The translations under genes and the position numbers were made by a program. DNA of 64,000 nucleotides from assembly GCF_037976325.1 (NCBI RefSeq), contig NZ_CP150265.1, forward strand, positions 7,133,501 to 7,197,500, read 5' to 3'. Of the stretch, positions 36,141 to 44,956 are shown piece after piece. The notes beneath the pieces are model-generated. The model saw only the letters and a program-made list of their open reading frames with translations, made no database searches and was not told where the DNA came from. The DNA comes from Paenibacillus sp. FSL K6-3182 (lineage in GTDB: Bacteria; Bacillota; Bacilli; Paenibacillales; Paenibacillaceae). The number at the start of each line of letters is the position of its first letter. Within the stretch, counting starts at the first letter, position 1.

Positions 36141-36212
36141 GCGTCTATAGGCTCGGACTGATTTGCGTCTATTGGATTAGACTGATGTTTGTCTATAGGA
36201 TTGGACTGAGAA
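36141..36212. repeat. 24-bp tandem repeat, three copies, at the end of cls
   Basis: Units of exactly 24 bp start at 36141, 36165 and 36189, with the common core GTCTAT.GG.T..GACTGA. The stop codon and last codons of the cardiolipin synthase gene lie inside the third unit. Confidence 0.9.
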
Positions 36213-37641
36213 GTCTGGAAATTGATTCTTTCAATCGATTGATGATTGGACGATTAGCATAAACTTGTTCCGTTAACTGCGTGCAATGTTTGACATCATC
36301 TTCAAAAATGCGTTGCAGCTTTGCCGATGTCTGCGTATCATAGATAAACGCATTCATCTCGAAATTAAGCTTAAAGCTGCGAATATCGACATTGGCTGTT
36401 CCAACGGACGCCACCTTGCCGTCGATGACAAGCGTTTTTGCATGAAGAAACCCTTTCTCGTACATATAACATTTCACTCCGCCTGCGAGAAGCTCTCCCA
36501 AATAAGAATGAGTTGCCCAGTATACAAAGAAATGATCCGGCTTGCTCGGCAGCATAATACGTACATCTACCCCAGACAGGGCAGCGATCTTCAGCGCGGT
36601 CATCAAGCTTTCATCCGGTACAAAATATGGCGTTTGTAAGCTGATTGTTTTCCGAGCTGAATAAATCATTTTGATATAACCATTTTTAATTTGCTGATAT
36701 TGCGTATCCGGGCCACTCGCTACAAGCTGCATGCCAATTGTTCCCGTATCATCGCTCATAATTGGGAAATACAGCTCGTTAAGCTCAATTCGACCGGAAG
36801 CCGCTAAATTCCAATCCATCAGAAACTGCGCCTGCATCTGCAGCACGGCATTGCCGCGAACTCTAAGATGTGTATCCCGCCATTCGCCGAAATGCTCGTT
36901 TAATCCTAAATATTCGTCCCCGATGTTGAAGCCGCCAATATAACCGACTTGTCCGTCAACGATAACGAGCTTGCGATGATTGCGATAATTGATTTTTAAA
37001 TTCAAATAAGGAATTCGCGATGGGAAAAACGCCGCTTCCCTGCCGCCTGCTGCAATCAACTCCGCAAAATAACGCTTCGGCAAGCTTGAGCTTCCTATAT
37101 GATCGTACAAAAACTTGACTTCTACGCCCTCCGCCGCTTTCGCTGCCAGCGCCTTAACCAATCTTCTGCCAAGCTCATCGTCTCGGACGATATAATAAAC
37201 GAGATGAATATGATGCTGGGCTGATTCTATATCCTTAAGCAGCGCATCAAACTTCTGATTGCCCTCCGTGTAGATCTCAACCGCATTATTGCTCGTATAT
37301 ACCGCATAGCTCGTTTTCAGACTCATATAGATCATGTCTTGATAACTTCGCATCGCCGGATCATTATATACAATTTCATCTTCTCGCAGCTGGCGCATTT
37401 GCCTCTCGACCGTATGCTCGATAATGCGCTGACTATCGCCCAGCAGCTTATACAGCTTTCTTTTACGTACCTTCTGCCCTAATATTAAATACAAAACAAA
37501 GCCGAAAACGGGGATGAAAAAAAGAATCATCAGCCATGCCCAAGTTGTACTTGCGCTGCGCCTCTCTAGAAAGATAACCGTAATCGCCAAAAAAATGTTT
37601 AGCAGCATAATAATTGCAGATGCATTTTGCATTATAACCAT
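36193..37641 (-). CDS. cls: cardiolipin synthase
   Basis: A 482-residue phospholipase-D-type enzyme that joins two phosphatidylglycerols into cardiolipin. Two N-terminal membrane helices (about residues 5-25 and 35-55) are followed by two HKD motifs: HRKLVIVDGQVGYIGGFNIGD near 225 and HAKTLVIDGKVASVGTANVD near 400. Length and layout match Bacillus ClsA. I kept the ATG at 37639-37641 (GAGGTG 11 bases upstream); an ATG three codons later is possible. The 3' end runs into the 24-bp repeat. Confidence 0.93.
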   Translation of the reverse strand: MVIMQNASAIIMLLNIFLAITVIFLERRSASTTWAWLMILFFIPVFGFVLYLILGQKVRKRKLYKLLGDSQRIIEHTVERQMRQLREDEIVYNDPAMRSYQDMIYMSLKTSYAVYTSNNAVEIYTEGNQKFDALLKDIESAQHHIHLVYYIVRDDELGRRLVKALAAKAAEGVEVKFLYDHIGSSSLPKRYFAELIAAGGREAAFFPSRIPYLNLKINYRNHRKLVIVDGQVGYIGGFNIGDEYLGLNEHFGEWRDTHLRVRGNAVLQMQAQFLMDWNLAASGRIELNELYFPIMSDDTGTIGMQLVASGPDTQYQQIKNGYIKMIYSARKTISLQTPYFVPDESLMTALKIAALSGVDVRIMLPSKPDHFFVYWATHSYLGELLAGGVKCYMYEKGFLHAKTLVIDGKVASVGTANVDIRSFKLNFEMNAFIYDTQTSAKLQRIFEDDVKHCTQLTEQVYANRPIINRLKESISRLLSPIL

Positions 37642-37846
37642 CCGTATTATAGCACCTCAGTTTTATGTTAAAGCTAATGCGATCATACTCCAAGCACGGT
37701 GTATGTTCAAGCCTCATTATATGCTACAATTCAAGCAACAAAGCATTTTTCCTAATTTAAGACGTAAAAAAACCTATCTACAACATGTACTAGATGAGCT
37801 AATATATTTCAATACTACCCGCATAAACGGCACTGGAGGACTTACG

Positions 37847-39163
37847 ATGGACATACGCAAGCTTAGATTGGACGAGAAAGCGCTCGGTACTTTAAGCGAG
37901 GAGCGAGATGAGTATGAACGAGATTATGCGAGACTCATTCAATCTCCCGCCTTTCGCCGCCTGCAAGGTAAATCACAAGTATTTGGCGCAGGTACGGGCG
38001 ATTACTATAGAACAAGGCTAACTCACTCTCTCGAAGTGTCGCAGATTGCACGCGAGGTTGCTCGCAAGTTAGGCAAACAATATGATTTCCTTGCACGCAA
38101 AGAGCATCCGGGGCTCATATTAGATCCCGCTGTCGTCGAGATTGCCGCGATCGCGCATGATTTGGGTCATCCCCCCTTTGGACACAAAGGGGAAGAAGTG
38201 CTCAACCATTTGCTCATGGAGGAGTATGGCATACCATACGAGGGCAATGCGCAAAATTTTCGAATATTGATGTTTTTAGAGAAAAGGGCAGGAAGCGGAA
38301 GCGGCCTTGATTTAACTGCAGCTGTCTTGCTTGCTATTAATAAATACCCTTTTAGTCTCAGTGAGCCTGGCCGTCTAAAAGGGCTATACAGCACAGAGTG
38401 GGGAGAGATTGAACAGCTTCGCCATTTATGGAAAATTCCAGAAGGTTGCTCAACATTGGAAGCACAGCTCATGGATTTATGTGATGACATCGCTTATTCC
38501 ACACATGACATCGAAGACGGCATACGTGCAGGTAAAATCCAAATGAATCGCACTTTCTTTGAAGACAGCAGACTTATCGATCATGTTGTTCAGGAAATTG
38601 TCGAGGATAAAGGCAATACCGGAATCGGCTGGGGTGAGGTCGATATCCCTGCGATGGTGAAGCGTGTACTCGTCTCCTATTTCGAGCAGTGGCAGGAGCT
38701 GTATGCAAGCTGTGATCGCGAAGCCTCGCGTACAAGGCGGGAGATGAAAGCGCGCTGGGTCAGCTTGTTTGCAAGCAAAGTCGGCATTATAGACGATACA
38801 TCGCGCAGCTGGAAAAAGGTCACGTTCGTCAACAATGGGCAACAGGATATCGAGTTACTCCGCACGATGGAGATTTTGAAGAAGCTTGCATGGGTAACAC
38901 TCATTAAGGATTTCCGTGTTCAGCGCTTGCAGATGCGCAGTGAAATTATGATAAGACGGTTATGGGACAGCTTCAAGGTTCAAGAATCTGGTCGCCTTAT
39001 CATTCCGCCAGACTGGATAGAAAATTACGAGATCCATAAGAACAAATGGAGCTGGCCGCGATTTGTTGCGGATTATATTTCGGGTATGACCGATGCTTAC
39101 GCCGAGAAGGTATACGCCGAGCTTTATGCCAGCAAATCAGGTTCAATTTATGAAATGGATTAA
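37847..39163 (+). CDS. dGTPase-like HD-domain triphosphohydrolase
   Basis: A 438-residue HD-superfamily enzyme. RLTHSLEVSQIAREV supplies the first His (about residue 60) and AAIAHDLGHPPFGHKGE the HD pair (104-105); the later Asp is in LCDDIAYSTHDIEDG. The family cleaves dNTPs to nucleoside and triphosphate; substrate preference is not visible. ATG at 37847 has a perfect GGAGGA 6 bases upstream. The reading frame stays open upstream into the divergent cls gene, but that part has no ribosome site and is not counted. Confidence 0.9.
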   Translation: MDIRKLRLDEKALGTLSEERDEYERDYARLIQSPAFRRLQGKSQVFGAGTGDYYRTRLTHSLEVSQIAREVARKLGKQYDFLARKEHPGLILDPAVVEIAAIAHDLGHPPFGHKGEEVLNHLLMEEYGIPYEGNAQNFRILMFLEKRAGSGSGLDLTAAVLLAINKYPFSLSEPGRLKGLYSTEWGEIEQLRHLWKIPEGCSTLEAQLMDLCDDIAYSTHDIEDGIRAGKIQMNRTFFEDSRLIDHVVQEIVEDKGNTGIGWGEVDIPAMVKRVLVSYFEQWQELYASCDREASRTRREMKARWVSLFASKVGIIDDTSRSWKKVTFVNNGQQDIELLRTMEILKKLAWVTLIKDFRVQRLQMRSEIMIRRLWDSFKVQESGRLIIPPDWIENYEIHKNKWSWPRFVADYISGMTDAYAEKVYAELYASKSGSIYEMD

Positions 39164-39261
39164 ACAAGCTAAAACGCCTTCGGCGTCCTTCTGACACTGA
39201 AGCAGCTTAGACCGTGAAATATAAGCTAAGTATGAGAAAATAATATACTTTCTTATATTTT

Positions 39262-39312
39262 AAAAAAAGCGCAGCCTTGGATGAGTGTAACTCATTCGAA
39301 GCTGCGCTTTTT
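39262..39312. terminator. bidirectional terminator
   Basis: AAAAAAAGCGCAGC and GCTGCGCTTTTTG arms with an inner ATGAGT/ACTCAT stem lie between the converging dGTPase-like and nucleoside hydrolase genes. Confidence 0.88.
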
Positions 39313-39320
39313 GTTATGGT

Positions 39321-40292
39321 TTAGTCTTGCTTAACATTGTAGCTAACCGCACTTGCAGAAAGGTCCGTAATATAATCGAAGAATCGAACAGGATCAACAT
39401 CATACACAAGGCTGACCGGGCGACCGCCCTCCACTTCCACCGTACGGCCTTGACTAGGTCCATCCTTAATCACGCCGCTGTGTACCGTCTTAATTTCCAC
39501 GAGATCCGGGTTGCCGACAACAGCTGTCGTAAGCACATCCCACAAATAATATGTCGAGTTCGTCTCCATATAAACAAGTGGAGGACATGCAGCGTAACAT
39601 TGACCGACAAAATCTAGTCCTTCATGCTTGCGAAGCGATGCCCAGCGGTTGCGTACATCCATCGTAAGAGGTACTTTGTTCGTGCTCTCAAGCGCAACAA
39701 GCAAAATCGGAATGCTGCTTGCCCATACGCGGTGCATAGATTCAGGGTCCCAGAAGGCATTCCATTCTGCGGTTCCGTCATGCTCAGGCTCTTGAACATT
39801 GCCCTTCTCATTAAACGTGCCGCCCATCCATACAAGCTTCTCAATCTTCGCTTCCACATCCGGAGCTTCATCCAGCGCTCTTGCTAGGTCAGTAAGCGGA
39901 CCTGTAAACAGCAAAGTCACCTTCTCATCCGATTTGCGAAGCTGTTCAATCATATGTTGATGCGCTGGCAGCGCAGATACTTTCGTGTTAATCGTTCCTG
40001 ATTCATTTAAAATAGGCAGCGCGTCCACAAAAAACGTATGCATACGCCATTCAGCAGGGAATGGGTTTACACCGCGTGAATTTGATCTAGCCACTTCAAG
40101 CGATTTATTTTTGACAGGGTCGCCAAAGCGGTCAATGATTTTGCTGCTGGCTTTGATGCCAGGCTCCAAATAGCCGTCGGCTGGAATAACGGATACCCCA
40201 AGCAGATCAACATCTTTCATTTGCAAAAGAAGAAAAAGCGATACCAGGTCGTCTACACCGGCGTCATGATTAAAATAAAGCTTAACTCCCAT
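39321..40292 (-). CDS. nucleoside hydrolase (IunH family)
   Basis: A 323-residue protein of the inosine-uridine-preferring nucleoside hydrolase fold, which splits ribonucleosides to base and ribose. The Ca2+-binding N-terminal motif reads NHDAGVDD instead of the usual DxDxGxDD, so the first Asp is Asn. LLFTGPLTDLARAL and the C-terminal YYLWDVLTTAVV Asp region are conserved. ATG at 40290-40292 with AAGGATGG upstream; the longer in-frame extension has no ribosome site. The changed metal motif may mean altered substrate use. Confidence 0.85.
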   Translation of the reverse strand: MGVKLYFNHDAGVDDLVSLFLLLQMKDVDLLGVSVIPADGYLEPGIKASSKIIDRFGDPVKNKSLEVARSNSRGVNPFPAEWRMHTFFVDALPILNESGTINTKVSALPAHQHMIEQLRKSDEKVTLLFTGPLTDLARALDEAPDVEAKIEKLVWMGGTFNEKGNVQEPEHDGTAEWNAFWDPESMHRVWASSIPILLVALESTNKVPLTMDVRNRWASLRKHEGLDFVGQCYAACPPLVYMETNSTYYLWDVLTTAVVGNPDLVEIKTVHSGVIKDGPSQGRTVEVEGGRPVSLVYDVDPVRFFDYITDLSASAVSYNVKQD

Positions 40293-40365
40293 ATCTATCC
40301 ATCCTTCCTGAGTATAAAACGATATATCGTTTGTCCATCCTATATAGAGAGGAGGTGAATTGTCA

Positions 40366-40521
40366 ATGGCTAAGGATGTACTGTGCGAAGTGAATTCATG
40401 CAAGTTCTGGGCAGCAGGTAATCACTGCGGCGCCTCTTCTATTTATGTGGTCAGCAATCGCGGCAAGCAAGCCAGCAACTCCGAAGAAACAGATTGCAAA
40501 ACGTTTGAAGCAAAGATCTAA
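40366..40521 (+). CDS. DUF1540 small Cys-rich protein
   Basis: A 51-residue protein starting MAKDVLCEVNSCKFWAAGN, with Cys at 7, 12, 21 and 44 (VLCEVNSC, NHCGA, ETDC). This fits the DUF1540 pattern C-x4-C-x8-C...ETDC, probably a metal-binding knuckle. The ribosome site GAGGAGGTGA is perfect. DUF1540 genes are common in spore-forming Firmicutes, and the function is unknown. It is divergent from the nucleoside hydrolase gene. Confidence 0.85.
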   Translation: MAKDVLCEVNSCKFWAAGNHCGASSIYVVSNRGKQASNSEETDCKTFEAKI

Positions 40522-40534
40522 CGAAGGGCATTAC

Positions 40535-40610
40535 CAATAGCAAGCAGCGCAAGCGACTATCCTTTATGAACAATAAGGCTTATCCGAATATAGCTTGCGC
40601 TGCGCTATTG
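40535..40610. terminator. large stem-loop between converging genes
   Basis: CAATAGC..GCAGCGCAAGC and its complement GCTTGCGCTGC.GCTATTG form a long stem with a loop of about 38 bases between the DUF1540 and VanY-type genes. Confidence 0.6.
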
Positions 40611-40614
40611 CTTC

Positions 40615-41511
40615 TTATTTTGTAACAGGAACCGCGTCAAAATACTCTTCCAGCACTTCTCCGCTCTTCGCCATCTCAGTAGCCACATCCACACCTACAT
40701 ACCGCAAATGCCATGGCTCATATTGATAGCCTGTAATCTTTTCTTTGCCTTCCAAGTAACGAATGATAAATCCGTACTCATGTGCATACTTCTCAAGCCA
40801 CTGCGCTTCCTTTGTATCTGCAAAACAATCGGCAGCCGCACACTTGCCGTCACTACCCGACACATCGATCGCTAGTCCCGTTTCATGCTCGCTTGTACCA
40901 GGTAGAGCGCTATAGGTTCTTGCCTTTTCGAGTCCATCCCTCTTCACATAGCGATCAAAGAGCGTTGTTTGCGTCTTATGCGAGCGATAAGCGGATACAC
41001 CGGCCAATTGGATGTTGTCTTCCTCAGCGGCTGCAAACAGCTTCTCAAGCGCTGTAGCTGCATCCTGTCTCATCAAGCGTTTTTCAATTTTCTCTGCAAA
41101 TATAAACCGAACGTCAGGATAAACTAAATCCGTGGGATTGTATTCCTCCGGAAGCTTGTGCTGCTTATTCACAAGCACCGCGATATCCTCTGGTTTAGCA
41201 ATAACGACCATTCCGTCTTCAGTCTGCTCTGCTTTTCCTGTGCCAGAGCCCTTGCCGCCATTACCGTTATTGCTTGAGTTAGGCTTATCCGTAGCTATGG
41301 GCTGTCCATCTGTTGGAGTTCCGCCGCTCGGCTTATCCGTAGGCTCAGAACCTATGCTGCCCGACACTTCCCCGCCGTTAGCGGAACCATCAGCGGAAGC
41401 TTGCTTTGGCGGAATCGTGGTTGTCTCATCCTTATTAAATAAAGAGTAACCAAACACCATTCCTGCGCATACAATAATAAACAGCAGCAGCCTTCTTCTT
41501 CTTTTTTTCAT
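40615..41511 (-). CDS. D-alanyl-D-alanine carboxypeptidase, VanY/M15B family
   Basis: A 298-residue exported zinc peptidase. A basic start (MKKRRRR) and one hydrophobic helix (about 8-24) form an anchor or signal. A Gly/Ser/Thr/Pro-rich linker of about 80 residues follows, then the catalytic domain: SAYRSHKTQ, the Zn motif SEHETGLAIDVS and EPWHLRYVG. It trims the terminal D-Ala of peptidoglycan stems. No other van resistance genes are adjacent, so a cell-wall housekeeping role is likely. Confidence 0.9.
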   Translation of the reverse strand: MKKRRRRLLLFIIVCAGMVFGYSLFNKDETTTIPPKQASADGSANGGEVSGSIGSEPTDKPSGGTPTDGQPIATDKPNSSNNGNGGKGSGTGKAEQTEDGMVVIAKPEDIAVLVNKQHKLPEEYNPTDLVYPDVRFIFAEKIEKRLMRQDAATALEKLFAAAEEDNIQLAGVSAYRSHKTQTTLFDRYVKRDGLEKARTYSALPGTSEHETGLAIDVSGSDGKCAAADCFADTKEAQWLEKYAHEYGFIIRYLEGKEKITGYQYEPWHLRYVGVDVATEMAKSGEVLEEYFDAVPVTK

Positions 41512-41851
41512 GATAAGCCTCCAACATAATTTTTTACATATATTTCATGTAATTATACTTGTAATCATGGTTTGTCTAATAGCATCTAGTTAATAGACTA
41601 CTAAATCAGCAATAATGTTTCAATCTAATAGCTTGGAAATGTTGTAATGAATAGGAATAAACAAAAATCCTTATAAATTTGTTATTTACAATAAATTATG
41701 ATTGGACATGGAGGAGCCTTTTGCCTTTTGACATTCGACTATAATTAGGAGCATAATGGATAAGAATTTACAGAACGAACGTATATTATGATTAGCGGCC
41801 TGGCTGCCTCTGTGAGATGGCCAGTTTTTGCTGTGAAAGGTAGGCGGTTAT
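41512..41851. other. 340-bp leader region before the LTA synthase gene
   Basis: Contains a TATAAT at about 41745 without a good -35 partner. A hairpin at 41800-41824 (CTGGC/GCCAG) is followed by TTTTT, which could be an attenuator. No gene is seen. Confidence 0.35.
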
Positions 41852-43714
41852 ATGACATTTTTAACTCCAAAACGATTATTAAGCACTCGTCCCATCCTTT
41901 TCTTTTCATTTATCATGCTTCTCAAAAGCTATCTGGCTTGGATGGTCATTTTCGAGGATGGTTTTTCGTGGACTACTATTTTAAAAGAAATTCCGTTTGT
42001 CCTCATTGTTTATTGTCTCATAGAGTGGTTCGCTTCGAAACGTAAACTTATTTACTATTTAATAGCAAATCTAGTAATGACACTCATATTATTTGCCGTC
42101 ATTATGTATTACAAGTATTACGGCGTTATTGTAACCTATCTCGCTCTAGAGCAGGTAAACCAAGTCACCGCGGTAAAAAATAGCGTATTTTCACTGATGG
42201 ACCCTTACTACTTGCTCATCTTTATCGACATTATCATTATGGCTGTGCTGCTGTTCAGGCCTAAGAAAGCCGTGAATTGGAAGAAACAAAGCTCCGTCAA
42301 GGAAAGCAAACGCCTTGTCCTTGCCCTGTTCAGCATTTCAATTGCGCTTTGCTTGTTCAATATTTTGCCTAACCGCGCCAGCATGAATGAGATCGTCAAA
42401 GCGGAGCAAATGGGCATACTCAATTACGAGGCTTATATGATTTTCAAAAACAAAACGATTGACTTTGTTGATCCAAATCATATCACGCAAGAAAAAATCG
42501 ATTCCGTCAAAAAGATTGAAACACCTGCAGCTCCGCAGCTGTGGAAAACAGCAGCAGGCAAAAACGTCATCATTATTCAAATGGAGTCATTTCAAAACTT
42601 CCTCGTCAATTTGAAGATTGACGGAAAAGAGATTACGCCTAACATTAATAAGCTGGTCAACGAAAACTATTACTTCAAGCATTTCTATCAGCAAGTCGGC
42701 CAAGGCAATACATCCGATGCGGAATTCGTCGTAAACACGTCTTTCTATATTCCGCCACGCGGCGCAGCAACGATGATTTATGCCGACAAAGAGCTTCCGA
42801 GCTTGCCGAAACTGCTGAAAGCAAACGGCTATGATACAACTACGTTCCATACGAATGTTGTTGAGTTCTGGAATCGCGGCGAGCTTTACAAAGCGCTTGG
42901 ATTCGACCGTTACTACGATCAGAAGTTTTTTGGAGATGAAGATACCGTATTTTTTGGTGCTTCCGATGAGCAGCTTTACAAGAAAACAGCTGCTGAAATG
43001 TCACGCATGAGCGAGAATGGCAAACCATTTTATTCCCATGTTATTTCGATGACATCACATCACCCATTCACCATTCCTGCTGACAAATACAAAATGACGC
43101 TCCCTGAGCGTTATGAGAAAACTTTTGTTGGTGATTATATCCGTGCACAAAACTACGCTGACTTCGCCCTTGGCGAATTCATTGCAGATTTGAAGGAACG
43201 CGGCATTTGGGACAACAGCTTAATCTTGTTATACGGTGACCATCTCGGCCTTCCAGTGTACTCGCTGGATCGTGATGACAAAGCGCTTATGGCTGAAATT
43301 TATGGTCATGAATATAGCTACACCGATATGATCAACATTCCGCTCGTTGTTGCATCGACAGGCGTAACTGAAGGCAAAGTATTCGATCAGCTTGGCGGTC
43401 AAGTTGACGTATTGCCTACGATCGCGAACATGCTTGGCATTTCCTTGGATGATCATATCCACTTCGGCCAAGACTTGTTTAATCAGTCGTATAACGTATT
43501 GCCACAACGTTATTATCTCCCGACTGGCTCATTCTTAAGCAGCAAAGAGCTATTCATGTCAGGCAGCGGATATGAGGACGGCAAGCACTATTCCTTAGCC
43601 GGAGACGGCATTACGGAGCAGGCTGCGACAGAAGATGAGTATCAGCGTGCATTAGAGCTCCTCAACTTATCTGACAGCTATGTTAGCCAACTGCCTTCGT
43701 GGAAGACCAAATAA
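41852..43714 (+). CDS. ltaS: lipoteichoic acid synthase family protein
   Basis: A 620-residue enzyme with five N-terminal membrane helices (to about residue 165) and an extracellular sulfatase-fold domain. The metal/catalytic residues are visible: IIIQMESFQNF (Glu), the nucleophile Thr in GQGNTSDAEF near 287 and LLYGDHLGLP (Asp-His). It polymerises glycerol phosphate from phosphatidylglycerol onto a glycolipid anchor. LtaS paralogues in Bacilli differ in role (primer synthase, stress or sporulation forms), and sequence alone does not tell which this is. ATG at 41852; the RBS GTAGGCGG is moderate. Confidence 0.9.
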   Translation: MTFLTPKRLLSTRPILFFSFIMLLKSYLAWMVIFEDGFSWTTILKEIPFVLIVYCLIEWFASKRKLIYYLIANLVMTLILFAVIMYYKYYGVIVTYLALEQVNQVTAVKNSVFSLMDPYYLLIFIDIIIMAVLLFRPKKAVNWKKQSSVKESKRLVLALFSISIALCLFNILPNRASMNEIVKAEQMGILNYEAYMIFKNKTIDFVDPNHITQEKIDSVKKIETPAAPQLWKTAAGKNVIIIQMESFQNFLVNLKIDGKEITPNINKLVNENYYFKHFYQQVGQGNTSDAEFVVNTSFYIPPRGAATMIYADKELPSLPKLLKANGYDTTTFHTNVVEFWNRGELYKALGFDRYYDQKFFGDEDTVFFGASDEQLYKKTAAEMSRMSENGKPFYSHVISMTSHHPFTIPADKYKMTLPERYEKTFVGDYIRAQNYADFALGEFIADLKERGIWDNSLILLYGDHLGLPVYSLDRDDKALMAEIYGHEYSYTDMINIPLVVASTGVTEGKVFDQLGGQVDVLPTIANMLGISLDDHIHFGQDLFNQSYNVLPQRYYLPTGSFLSSKELFMSGSGYEDGKHYSLAGDGITEQAATEDEYQRALELLNLSDSYVSQLPSWKTK

Positions 43715-43726
43715 TAATAAAACTAA

Positions 43727-43774
43727 AAGGCTCCCCTTGAAGCGAATATCACGCTTCGAGAGGAGCCTCTTTTT
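43727..43774. terminator. bidirectional terminator
   Basis: AGGCTCC/GGAGCCT arms with an inner GAAGCG/CGCTTC stem and T5 lie between the converging LTA synthase and bcp genes. Confidence 0.85.
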
Positions 43775-43789
43775 ATGCAAATGAAAAAG

Positions 43790-44260
43790 CTAGCTGCTTT
43801 TTACCGCTTCAAGTACTTCCTTCACATGTCCATCTACGCTTACGCTGCGCCATTCCTTAACAAGCTTGCCCTGTTCATCAAGCAGGAAAGTCGAGCGCTC
43901 GATACCCATAAACTCCTCACCGTTCCAGCTCCGCAGCTTCCATACGCCGAACAGCTCCGAAACCGTATGCTCGGTGTCAGACAGCAATAGGAATGGCAGC
44001 TCATGCTTGTCTACGAATTGCTCATGGGAGGCAAGATCATCTGGGCTGATTCCGATTACCTCCGTGTTGTTCGTGCCGAACTCGCCATTAAAGTCACGAA
44101 AATCACATGATTCAGTCGTACAGCCAGGCGTCATGTCGCGCGGATAAAAATAAATAACGAGCTTCTTGCCTGAGTAATCCGCAAGCTCAACTTCTTTGCC
44201 ATTGGATGCTTGCAGCTTAAAATTCGGGACCTGGTCCCCTACTTTTAAATGTTCTCCCAT
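43790..44260 (-). CDS. bcp: thioredoxin-dependent thiol peroxidase (Bcp/PrxQ)
   Basis: A 156-residue peroxiredoxin. The peroxidatic Cys is in YPRDMTPGCTTESCDF (near residue 47), with the resolving Cys five residues later, the atypical 2-Cys Bcp pattern. Conserved VPNFKLQ and VIGIS follow the family. It reduces hydroperoxides using thioredoxin. ATG start; the VOC gene ends 14 bases upstream, so it may be co-transcribed with the asparaginase/VOC pair. Confidence 0.93.
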   Translation of the reverse strand: MGEHLKVGDQVPNFKLQASNGKEVELADYSGKKLVIYFYPRDMTPGCTTESCDFRDFNGEFGTNNTEVIGISPDDLASHEQFVDKHELPFLLLSDTEHTVSELFGVWKLRSWNGEEFMGIERSTFLLDEQGKLVKEWRSVSVDGHVKEVLEAVKSS

Positions 44261-44274
44261 CGTTGAATGCTCCT

Positions 44275-44955
44275 CTACTTTTTATTTTCAATCAACAAGC
44301 CTTGCTCGCCTTCCACCAAGTACAGCTCACCCAGCCCGCGCACGGTCACAACAACTGGGAAGCTCTCTGCGGTTTTGTTCGTAAAATGCCAGCGTCTTCC
44401 TTTTCCAACCACTATAAATATACCATTATCATCGCCGATTGGATTGAAATTGTCATTGCGCGTCCTATAGGTCATGATGCCAAGCTCTGCAAATTGATCG
44501 ACTGCTGTAGGAACGTCGCTGGTCGTTATGCCAATTTCACTGATACAAAGAATGTCTTGCTGCGGGTCAAAGGGACGGTCAACACCGTTATCCATCGTAT
44601 GGCGAGCAATCAGCTCTAAAATATTACCCGACGGGTCTTCAAAATAAACAGAATGCGAGTTCCATGATTCACTATACGACACATCCTGACCTGCCTCCGT
44701 ACCAATCGGAACAAGCGCTTCGATCCACTTTTTTGCTTCCTCAAGCTTATTCTCTGGAATCGTAAAGGCAAAGTGATAACAATACGCTTCAGCAGCTTGA
44801 TCACCAGTCTCTTGAAAAGTCAGCTCGCTCCAGCCTGCCTGAACGGTAAAGCTGTCCTTCTCGGAGCGAATAACCGGCAATGCCAGCACATCCCTATAAA
44901 AAGGCAAAATGCTTGCTGCTTTTTCTGTCAAAAGCACCAGCTTTTCTATAATCAT
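44275..44955 (-). CDS. VOC (glyoxalase/dioxygenase fold) protein
   Basis: A 226-residue protein with two vicinal-oxygen-chelate modules. The first (about 1-120) has VLLTEKAASILPFYRDVLALP and HSVYFEDPSGNILELIARH; the second (about 130-225) has ISEIGITTSDVPTAVDQFAELG. Metal-ligand positions are partly kept, so it may be enzymatic or a binding protein. ATG at 44953-44955, preceded by GAGGTG, which is itself the last codons of the asparaginase gene; the two are coupled. The substrate is unknown. Confidence 0.82.
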   Translation of the reverse strand: MIIEKLVLLTEKAASILPFYRDVLALPVIRSEKDSFTVQAGWSELTFQETGDQAAEAYCYHFAFTIPENKLEEAKKWIEALVPIGTEAGQDVSYSESWNSHSVYFEDPSGNILELIARHTMDNGVDRPFDPQQDILCISEIGITTSDVPTAVDQFAELGIMTYRTRNDNFNPIGDDNGIFIVVGKGRRWHFTNKTAESFPVVVTVRGLGELYLVEGEQGLLIENKK

Positions 44956-44956
44956 T

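Noticed and set aside
37514..37846. N-terminal extension of the dGTPase-like protein
   Set aside because: It overlaps the divergent cls start and has no ribosome site, while a perfect GGAGGA precedes the ATG at 37847.
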